Source of the DNA: Thermoclostridium stercorarium subsp. stercorarium DSM 8532
GTDB taxonomy: Bacteria > Bacillota > Clostridia > DSM-8532
Reading direction: 5' to 3'
Length of the DNA: 64,000 nt
NCBI RefSeq assembly: GCF_000331995.1
Contig: NC_020134.1
Span: forward strand, 1,773,465-1,837,464
Positions 9,543-17,779 of the stretch are shown piece by piece (within the stretch, counting starts at the first letter, position 1; every line of letters starts with the position of its first letter). The notes below the pieces were generated by a model. The model saw only the letters and a list, made by a program, of their open reading frames with translations. It ran no database searches and had not been told where the DNA came from. Made by a program: the position numbers and the translations under genes.

Positions 9543-10865
9543 TTATCTTTCTTGCGCAAGGCTTTCGTTCATAACTGCTGCGGCATCCCTGCAGGCTTGT
9601 TCGACAGTTTTTTCGCCAGTGAAAGCACCTCTTAATTCTTCATAAACTTTATCTTCCCAAACAGCCGTTGTATTGGAGTACGGTCTTATTACCGCATAAT
9701 CCAGCATATCAATAAAGCATTTGATATTGAAGGTTTTGTTGGATTCAACCCAAGCGTCTGCTGTTCCCTTATAAGCTGAAATTGCGATTCCAAGTTCCGC
9801 CTGTCTGAGCTGGCCTTCTTCAGAAGCAAGATATTCTACCCATTTCCATGCTGCGTCCAATTTCTTGGTATTCGGTGCTATGGCATATCCGAGACCGTTA
9901 TAGATAGAGGCTCTTCCTCCATTTGGTGCTGCGGGGAGCACTGTTACATCAAAGTTTTTAGCCATATACTCGTTAGCGGCAAAACCTGAAAGATTCCATG
10001 AACCGAAGAAACCCATTGCGCAAAGTCCGTTCTGCATTGCCTCCGCCCGTTCTGCGTCACCGAATATTAGAGGGGATAATCCTTCTTTCACAAACCTTAT
10101 ATAAAATTCCATCGCTTCAATGGTCTTGGGGTCATCATATCCGGATTTTTTATCAGGAGTGATCACTGTTCCACCGTTCTGATAAATAAAGTTGTAGAAA
10201 CCTTCCTGGTTATGCAGCGGAGCAAGAAAACCATACTGGGATTTATCGGGTTTCGTCAGTTTCTTGGCTGCTTCATAAAGATCATCCCATGTCCAGTTCT
10301 CATCAGGATATTCCAGACCTGCTTCGTCAAACATTGTTTTGTTGTACCATAATCCAATGGTATCAAAATCCTTTGGTATACAATATTGCTTACCGTTATA
10401 ATTATAGAGGGAAACCAAGCCTTCAGGATAATTCTTCAGGTCTATCTTGTCACTGGAAGCAATCAAATCGTCCAGACTCTTTAACATTTCATTTGAAGCA
10501 TACCGGTAAAAATTGTTGGAATGCATCCAGAAGGTATCAGGCAGGGTACCTGCTGAAGCTGCCGCATCCAATGCTGTCCAGTAATCTGACCATCCGTTCA
10601 GCTGGATTTCAATCTTGATATTGGGATTTTTCTCGGTAAACTCATCTGCCATTTTCTCAAAACCTAATGCCTGGTTGCTGTCCCATAATGCATATGTAAC
10701 AGTAACAGGTTCAGCAGTCGATGTTGTCTTTTCACCTGAAATATTTTTCTGTGTTTTTGCAGGCTCTGTTGACTGCGACTTATCCACCGAAGTATTTCCG
10801 CAGCCTGCCAACATAGTCAATACAAAAATTAGTGACAGCATGGCAGAAAAAACCCTTCTTTTCAT
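9543..10865 (-). CDS. Sugar ABC transporter substrate-binding lipoprotein
   Basis: A lipoprotein signal peptide ends in LAGC (Cys about residue 22). The mature part is an extracellular solute-binding protein of the MalE/family 1 type: 'VTYALWDSNQALGFEKMADE', 'WTWDDLYEAAKKLT', 'YGLGYAIAPNTKK'-like region near residue 325. The ATG at 10865 lies 11 bases after AGGAGG; a TTG at 10874 is too close to it. It is first in the block SBP-permease-permease-GH36, so it probably binds alpha-galacto-oligosaccharides. The sugar is inferred from the neighbouring enzyme. Confidence 0.92.
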   Translation of the reverse strand: MKRRVFSAMLSLIFVLTMLAGCGNTSVDKSQSTEPAKTQKNISGEKTTSTAEPVTVTYALWDSNQALGFEKMADEFTEKNPNIKIEIQLNGWSDYWTALDAAASAGTLPDTFWMHSNNFYRYASNEMLKSLDDLIASSDKIDLKNYPEGLVSLYNYNGKQYCIPKDFDTIGLWYNKTMFDEAGLEYPDENWTWDDLYEAAKKLTKPDKSQYGFLAPLHNQEGFYNFIYQNGGTVITPDKKSGYDDPKTIEAMEFYIRFVKEGLSPLIFGDAERAEAMQNGLCAMGFFGSWNLSGFAANEYMAKNFDVTVLPAAPNGGRASIYNGLGYAIAPNTKKLDAAWKWVEYLASEEGQLRQAELGIAISAYKGTADAWVESNKTFNIKCFIDMLDYAVIRPYSNTTAVWEDKVYEELRGAFTGEKTVEQACRDAAAVMNESLAQER

Positions 10866-11176
10866 AACCCTCAAATCCTCCTTATTACGGTTTTTAAACC
10901 ATTCTCAGTCGTATGTTATAATAAATTTTTTACATGTAGAATGGAATTGTGTGTTTCCTGTATGGAAATATGTGATTTTACAATATTGGCATAAACAGTT
11001 CCATTATGGTTAAATTCAAAGTATGTACGTTCAGTAATTTACCCTACCCTGCAGAGAATTTACGTTATAGTCTTAAATACGTAGAAAAATGTGTAACAAA
11101 TGTCAACGCTGGAATATTTTTACCCAAAGGGGGTGCGGACAAAAACCTGGACTTAAAATAGAGCAGGAGCCCCCAT
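10866..11176. promoter_or_regulatory. Control region of the galactoside block
   Basis: About 310 bases upstream of the binding-protein gene. They hold an AT-rich stretch with TTATAAC-like sequence on the minus strand (a possible -10 near 10915-10922) and a small inverted repeat TTTCC-5-GGAAA at 10954-10968 that could be an operator, for instance for the AraC regulator. From about 11130 the sequence probably belongs to the end of the IS3 relic. No gene seen. Confidence 0.35.
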
Positions 11177-11513
11177 GTGTATTCATATGAGGACAGAATG
11201 AAAGCAGTAGAGTTGTACAAACGAGACTGCAGCTGCCGTTGCTGGGCAATAGGAACCAGCCCGGATGCAGAGATAGTCAATACGATGTTGGATGGAGCCA
11301 TAAGCAGTCTTTCAGATACAGAGCATCCAATCGTACACTCTGAGGGTAGCCACTACAGATGGCCTGGTTGGATTTCCAGGATGGAAGATGCAGGATTTAT
11401 CAGGTCAATGTCCAAAAAAGGGTGTACTGCAGATAATTCCGCTTGTGAAGGGTTCTTTGGGAGGCTTAAAAACGAAATGTTTTACTACCACTCATGGGAA
11501 GATTCAAAGTTAA
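11177..11513 (+). pseudogene. IS3-family (IS150-group) transposase relic
   Basis: The frame joins two distant parts of an IS3-family transposase. The first 13 codons (YSYEDRMKAVELY) match the start of the OrfA helix-turn-helix protein. They jump directly to the catalytic OrfB core: 'SPDAEIVNTMLDGAISSLSD', 'HPIVHSEGSHYRWPGWISRM', 'SMSKKGCTADNSACEGFFGR' and 'LKNEMFY'. The latter holds the second part of the DDE region. Several hundred internal bases are missing, and the C-terminus is lost after about 11510, where the frame runs into the end of the CRISPR array. It is therefore inactive and marks a past insertion at the old end of the array. Confidence 0.85.
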
Positions 11514-11544
11514 TTAGAATTTTTAAGCTTAATCCCACCAAAGA

Positions 11545-14500
11545 ATTTACACTCCAATATGGTTAGATTCAAAGATGTAACCCGGCTGCCTTAATAGCTT
11601 CTTCAGCTTATTTACATTCCAATATGGTTAGATTCAAAGTAAGGCCCGAGACCCACTCCCAAGGCCCATTAAGATTTACATTCCAATATGGTTAGATTCA
11701 AAGCCGGCGATGAAGAGGAAAAAATAAAGAATGATAATATTTACATTCCAATATGGTTAGATTCAAAGCTCGTAGGGAGCTTTTCAGATAAAGGCGGTAC
11801 AGGATTTACATTCCAATATGGTTAGATTCAAAGGAAATACCGCGCGATACTCTTCCCTAAAATGCAATTATTTACATTCCAATATGGTTAGATTCAAAGC
11901 CTATTCCCATGAAGCTGTTTTTTCACTTCTTCCGATTTACATTCCAATATGGTTAGATTCAAAGAGTTTCCCCCCCCTACCCCTTTCAAAATACTAAAAA
12001 ATTTACATTCCAATATGGTTAGATTCAAAGTTACTCTATTATTCCTTACATAATTAATATTATGTAGTGAATGTATGCTATACCATTTACATTCCAATAT
12101 GGTTAGATTCAAAGCTGAATTGCCGCATCTGCAATATGAGCTGACTTAAATTTACATTCCAATATGGTTAGATTCAAAGTTTTTTAAGTCTGAAATTAAA
12201 CTCCTGGGAGATGTAATTTACATTCCAATATGGTTAGATTCAAAGGTGGAACGGTTCTGGCCGATTTTTACAAAGATACTAAATTTACATTCCAATATGG
12301 TTAGATTCAAAGTATAGTATTCATCTCCATGCTCATACTTTAAATCAATTTACATTCCAATATGGTTAGATTCAAAGCCAACCTGTTTGGATGTTATAAA
12401 ATCTATCACCTACATTTACATTCCAATATGGTTAGATTCAAAGTCGTCAACCCATATCTCCATCCTCGTGCTGTCCAGATTTACATTCCAATATGGTTAG
12501 ATTCAAAGAGGAATTGAGGTTGAAGAAAAGAAAAAAAGAAGGAATTTACATTCCAATATGGTTAGATTCAAAGTATGCCTTTATACCGTGATCCGGGAAG
12601 ACAATGAGTATTTACATTCCAATATGGTTAGATTCAAAGAACGCAGGCCCCTTTGATTCATTCTGACCAGTTGAGCTCATTTACATTCCAATATGGTTAG
12701 ATTCAAAGGCTTTTCCAGCCTTGCTGACACCCTCTATTATATATTTACATTCCAATATGGTTAGATTCAAAGTTGTAGGGTGCATCTCAGATAAAGGCGG
12801 TACAGGATTTACATTCCAATATGGTTAGATTCAAAGGAAGAACGCAAAATGGTGTTTCGTTACGTACCCTAAATTTACATTCCAATATGGTTAGATTCAA
12901 AGTATTGCTATTCTATCCCCTAAATTAGCCACAAGAATATTTACATTCCAATATGGTTAGATTCAAAGGGTATCTTCCCAAACACAGCGTCAATTACCTC
13001 GGTAATTTACATTCCAATATGGTTAGATTCAAAGGACTGATGCAGGTAATATCCCTATGGATTTACCATATTTACATTCCAATATGGTTAGATTCAAAGA
13101 TTATAAGGGTATATGGGAAAGATGGGTCAAAGATAATTTACATTCCAATATGGTTAGATTCAAAGTGATCAGGTCTTTTTCTACCCTGAACAAAAATCTT
13201 GATTTACATTCCAATATGGTTAGATTCAAAGTATAAGTAAAGAAAACACATAATCATAATTAAAACATTTACATTCCAATATGGTTAGATTCAAAGGTTC
13301 CAGCCGAAATGGGCCTTAACATAGACGGTTAATTTACATTCCAATATGGTTAGATTCAAAGTCTTTTATGCCCTGCTTTTTATTTTTGCTGGAGTACAAT
13401 TTACATTCCAATATGGTTAGATTCAAAGGGTAAGAACCTACAATGAATACGACGAGGCCAGCGAAATTTACATTCCAATATGGTTAGATTCAAAGGCTGT
13501 TTTTGAGGAACGGGTTCTGAATCCTATTCCTGAATTTACATTCCAATATGGTTAGATTCAAAGTGAATCAAACGCCTTTGCATGGGGCGTTGCAGCTGTA
13601 TTTACATTCCAATATGGTTAGATTCAAAGGACTGGTGCTTTGTTACGTACCCTACACCCCTTCAATTTACATTCCAATATGGTTAGATTCAAAGGCTACT
13701 TCGAGGCGCAGGCGGAGGCCGAGCGCCAGGATTTACATTCCAATATGGTTAGATTCAAAGGTAGAAGGTGGCTTTGTTCATCAGCCATTTGGCGATTTAC
13801 ATTCCAATATGGTTAGATTCAAAGTGTGCTTGAGGCTTGCATCGAAAAGTACCAAAACAATTTACATTCCAATATGGTTAGATTCAAAGCTTGTCGGGTT
13901 CATATCGGCGTCAGCACTTTATATCATTTACATTCCAATATGGTTAGATTCAAAGGGATGACAGCGGTTTTCAATTTACCCGCATAAAAACAAGATTTAC
14001 ATTCCAATATGGTTAGATTCAAAGCCACTTGCCGTTTCCTCGCCATCGAAAAGAATCGAATTTACATTCCAATATGGTTAGATTCAAAGGCAGCTCTTTC
14101 TAACATAAAATGAGTTGCATTGTAATTTACATTCCAATATGGTTAGATTCAAAGGATTTGGTTGCATTCGTAACCATTTCATCAAAAAAAATTTACATTC
14201 CAATATGGTTAGATTCAAAGCAAGCGTTCGTATCATGACGAAATATGTTTCTATCATATTTACATTCCAATATGGTTAGATTCAAAGGGAGCAGGAGGCT
14301 CAAGACATCGACTGGCTGAGTGAATTTACATTCCAATATGGTTAGATTCAAAGCATTATGAACGATGCTGACTGGAATACTCACATTGTATTTACATTCC
14401 AATATGGTTAGATTCAAAGCCTGCGCTTGTTCGCCCGGTTTACTATCTGCAAAAATTTACATTCCAATATGGTTAGATTCAAAGTACTTTTTCTGCCTTT

Positions 14501-15671
14501 ACCCATCTTACATAATCTACATTTACATTCCAATATGGTTAGATTCAAAGGCAACCCTGCACTGCAGCTTGTGATAGCTAAAGCTGAATTTACATTCCAA
14601 TATGGTTAGATTCAAAGGCTTCAACTTTTTCTTGTTTTTTCTTTGCAACTTTTATTTACATTCCAATATGGTTAGATTCAAAGATGGAAAGCCTTAGCCG
14701 TACCGCGTAAGGAGTTTAATTTACATTCCAATATGGTTAGATTCAAAGCACCCAAACACACATCCGAGGTCAAATTTTTGAAAATTTACATTCCAATATG
14801 GTTAGATTCAAAGGTGAGCTGATATGCATTACAACCTTGCCGGTTTTATATTTACATTCCAATATGGTTAGATTCAAAGGAAGGAGGAAGGCATGACATG
14901 ACCAAACAGGAAGCATATTTACATTCCAATATGGTTAGATTCAAAGGCCGAGTTTCGCCACGAGTGCCTCATATTCGGCATATTTACATTCCAATATGGT
15001 TAGATTCAAAGAATAGCTCCAAACATAGATGTAATGTTTCATGATAGATTTACATTCCAATATGGTTAGATTCAAAGCAGTGCTGAGCGCTATACATACG
15101 ACAAACGAGGGCCATTTACATTCCAATATGGTTAGATTCAAAGGTTATCACCTTTTGAGGAACCGGTGGACTATGTAAAAATTTACATTCCAATATGGTT
15201 AGATTCAAAGTGTTTCCGGTGTCATGTATGCGCCGTGTTTTCTGAATTTACATTCCAATATGGTTAGATTCAAAGGCACCCGGTGGAACATTCCCGACTG
15301 GAAACATTTACATTTACATTCCAATATGGTTAGATTCAAAGTCATGGCTGGATGAAGAGGCACAGAAGGTCTGGAAGAATTTACATTCCAATATGGTTAG
15401 ATTCAAAGTCTAACCCTTATCGGTATTATATGGTCTACTTCTGATTTACATTCCAATATGGTTAGATTCAAAGGTTGTATTACGTTTTCCAAAAACTCTT
15501 TTAGAGAAAGATTTACATTCCAATATGGTTAGATTCAAAGTGGTCAAAATACTTTTGTCCTGTCACTTTCGCAATATTTACATTCCAATATGGTTAGATT
15601 CAAAGATTTTCGCGTGAATGCGTTTCCCAATAATTTTCTGAATTTACATTCCAATATGGTTAGATTCAAAG
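11545..15671 (-). CRISPR. CRISPR array, 63 repeats of 30 bp, 62 spacers (type I-B)
   Basis: I counted 63 copies of a 30-bp repeat, the first at 11545-11574 and the last at 15642-15671. Spacers are mostly 34-37 bp; two are 39 and one (12031-12084) is 54. All copies I read are identical except the leftmost, which has T to C at its eighth base. Orientation is inferred as minus: the changed copy lies at the left (old end), the leader and cas2 at the right, and the minus-strand repeat ends in ATGTAAAT, like the 5' handle of Clostridioides difficile I-B crRNAs. The apparent open frames inside the array are translations of the repeat and are not genes. Confidence 0.98.
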
Positions 15672-15958
15672 GCGATTAATTATAATACTTGAATTTCATA
15701 TCTTTTAAGTACAGTTTCTGTCTATGATATAAGGTTAAAAAAATATGTATTACATACAGCTATATAAATTTTTTAAAATTATTCATTTTTCAAAGTCCGA
15801 TACGTCTGTCGATCCCCTATATATTTTATGCTACTCATGATCGACAGATCAAGTCTGAAATTATTTCTTCGTCAAACTCAGAACTACGGTGGTATCCTCA
15901 CGAGTTTTGCTGTAGATGCCATTAAGACTTCTCATTTTCTCACGAGAAAAAACAAAAG
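15672..15958 (-). promoter_or_regulatory. CRISPR leader
   Basis: 287 AT-rich bases between the cas2 stop and the newest repeat, without a gene. On the minus strand TATAAT (15679-15684) lies seven bases before the first repeat, with a weak -35 (TTAAAA) 18 bases further up, so an array promoter here is possible but not firm. CTCACGAG occurs twice (15897-15904 and 15939-15946). An inverted repeat at 15805-15848 is listed separately. The function as leader is inferred from position. Confidence 0.75.
15805..15848. repeat. 10-bp inverted repeat inside the leader
   Basis: TCTGTCGATC at 15805-15814 and its exact complement at 15839-15848, separated by 24 AT-rich bases. It lies about 135-175 bases from the newest repeat. 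It could be a binding site used in spacer integration or a structured element after cas2; neither is shown by sequence. Confidence 0.7.
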
Positions 15959-16237
15959 TCATAAGAAATTTGAAGTTGCATTATCTTCTTTTCCCCAAAA
16001 CTCTTTATCCAGCCATTTCTCGTTCCTGGTTTTGAATACAATTAATGAATCTTTGTCTTTTCTCAAAAGTTTTTTTAAAGACATTTCCAATTTAAAAAGC
16101 TGAGATTCCGATAATTCACCCTCAAATACTGAATTTTGAACATGTACAAGGTATTTTTTACATTCTTTGAAAACTTTTCTTAAAACAGACGGACCTGTTT
16201 CATCAAGAACAATGTCATATACAAGTATAATATACAT
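15959..16237 (-). CDS. cas2: CRISPR-associated endonuclease Cas2
   Basis: 92 residues beginning MYIILVYDIVLDETGPSVLR, the Cas2 ferredoxin-like fold with the catalytic Asp in 'VYDI', and the 'HVQNSVFEGEL' strand typical of the family. The ATG at 16237 follows GGTGGTGAT; an upstream TTG at 16252 would start inside that box. It is the last cas gene, five bases after cas1, and is followed by the leader. With Cas1 and Cas4 it selects and integrates spacers. Confidence 0.95.
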   Translation of the reverse strand: MYIILVYDIVLDETGPSVLRKVFKECKKYLVHVQNSVFEGELSESQLFKLEMSLKKLLRKDKDSLIVFKTRNEKWLDKEFWGKEDNATSNFL

Positions 16238-16242
16238 TTTTA

Positions 16243-17235
16243 TCACCACCAAATTTTAAACGGTTCGTATACTTTTTCTTCCAACAAATGTTTAATGAGT
16301 TTATATACTTCAAGACGAATAAGTCGTAGGTACGATACCGAACGTTTCAGTTCCCTGTGCTCTATTGTCTGTTTTAACCGGATATCAAGTTCTGCAACAA
16401 TTGTCTTTATAGCTGATTCTTTAAGTTGAAGTAATTCAGTTTCCTTATAAAAACTATCCTCATTTATTTGATTCTTATTAAGAAGTGAGAAAATTAGTCT
16501 ATCTACGATAAGTGGTTTAAATATCTCTGATATATCGAGACTTAAAGAAAATCTTCCGGTACCTGGTTCATGTAAGTAGCTTATAGTAGGATTTAGCTGG
16601 GTATTGTAAATTTCACTAAGTGTTTTAGTATATAACATGGAATTTAGAAAAGAAATAAGAGTGTTAATCATATTATCAGGTGGCCTCTTTACACGCTTTT
16701 CAAACTCAACATCCTGATTAATGATTTCATTCCAAGAAGTATAGTACACTTTTCTTATATTTCCCTCTATTCCCATAAGAGATTCAACATTATCACTTAC
16801 ATTTATTTGATTTCTGTAATAATCTATCTCATCAATTATATTCGACAAATCTTTACCTCTGTTTTTATAGTACCTTAAATTACGGTAAATATTAGCTGAA
16901 GCGCCGTCAACAAATGCTTTGGCCAATACAATCCGTTTTTCAGGATTTATATAATGTTCAACTTGTTTAACTAATAACTTTCCTGATACAAGATATTCCC
17001 GTGGGTAAAATGTTCCTGAATAATAGCCGTAATAATTAAACCAATGAACGGCAATATGACATGACGCCAAAAAATTCATCAACGCTGAGTTAACATTTAT
17101 CTGACCAAAGAAATAAAGATCTCTAACCTGTTCAATGGGAATGGTTTTTCTTCCACCGTCTTCAAGATAAAATTCCAACGTGTTATCTTTTCGTTTAAGT
17201 TCTCCATTATTGAATATGTAATAGGATTGTTTCAA
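16243..17235 (-). CDS. cas1: CRISPR-associated integrase Cas1 (type I-B)
   Basis: 330 residues starting MKQSYYIFNNGELKRKDNTL, as in I-B Cas1 proteins. The metal-binding residues lie in 'SLMGIEGNIRKVYY' (Glu), 'YLHEPGTGRFSLSLD' (His) and the Asp/Glu pair of 'SLDISEIFKP'. The start is a TTG at 17235, eight bases after GGGGAGG; the frame is open to 17253 but those codons overlap the ribosome binding site. It lies between cas4 and cas2 in one operon and carries out spacer integration. Confidence 0.95.
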   Translation of the reverse strand: MKQSYYIFNNGELKRKDNTLEFYLEDGGRKTIPIEQVRDLYFFGQINVNSALMNFLASCHIAVHWFNYYGYYSGTFYPREYLVSGKLLVKQVEHYINPEKRIVLAKAFVDGASANIYRNLRYYKNRGKDLSNIIDEIDYYRNQINVSDNVESLMGIEGNIRKVYYTSWNEIINQDVEFEKRVKRPPDNMINTLISFLNSMLYTKTLSEIYNTQLNPTISYLHEPGTGRFSLSLDISEIFKPLIVDRLIFSLLNKNQINEDSFYKETELLQLKESAIKTIVAELDIRLKQTIEHRELKRSVSYLRLIRLEVYKLIKHLLEEKVYEPFKIWW

Positions 17236-17271
17236 TAGTAATTCCTCCCCCAATTACAAAACTAATTATAG

Positions 17272-17775
17272 TTACACAAAGCACAATTCATAATAAGCGC
17301 AATTTTTACATATCTTCATTCTGTTTACAGAAGGAGGTGAAGGATTAGTAACGATTTCGACAATATCGCGAATTATTTTTTCTATTTTTTCTTCATCATT
17401 TTCTTCCAGCTTTACAACTAAATTTTTACGTAAAAGTGGGTAATCGATAATACCTGTGACTTCTTCTATTCCAAGTCTTTTTAAATAGTATAAATAATAT
17501 TTCACCTGCCAGATTGCCGCCTCTTCTATGCTCTTTGATTTTTTAACTTCATGAATTTGTTTATATTTTTTAATAAAATCAATGTTTATAGTTCCGTCGA
17601 TTAAAATATTTCTCTTTTCCTGTATATAAGAGTTTTCATCTATCATTCTACCTATCAAAACATTTTCGTTTTCATTTTCCATTTGAATTTGGTTAGCAAA
17701 ATACCACAATTTTTTCTTGCAAACAAAATAATATTCCATCATAACACCTGTAACTTTTACCATTTTCTCCCTCAT
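17272..17775 (-). CDS. cas4: CRISPR-associated exonuclease Cas4
   Basis: 167 residues. The four iron-sulfur cysteines are present: Cys19 ('YYFVCKKKLWYF') and Cys156, Cys159, Cys165 ('CKNCAYYELC'). The RecB-type nuclease residues fall in 'GTINIDFI', 'IHEVKKSKS' and 'QVKYYLYYL'. The ATG at 17775 begins four bases after the cas3 stop, so translation is probably coupled. In I-B systems Cas4 trims prespacers and helps fix PAM and orientation. Confidence 0.93.
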   Translation of the reverse strand: MREKMVKVTGVMMEYYFVCKKKLWYFANQIQMENENENVLIGRMIDENSYIQEKRNILIDGTINIDFIKKYKQIHEVKKSKSIEEAAIWQVKYYLYYLKRLGIEEVTGIIDYPLLRKNLVVKLEENDEEKIEKIIRDIVEIVTNPSPPSVNRMKICKNCAYYELCFV

Positions 17776-17779
17776 TATT

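Noticed and set aside
11894-15141. Several open frames on both strands within the array, encoding repeats of LHSNMVRFK, IYIPIWLDSK or LNLTILECK
   Set aside because: They are translations of the 30-bp CRISPR repeat with spacer-encoded linkers, without ribosome sites of their own.
15276-15311. Spacer ending in ATTTAC directly before a repeat that starts ATTTAC
   Set aside because: Could be a six-base slippage of the repeat start, but one case with normal total spacer length is not enough to claim it.
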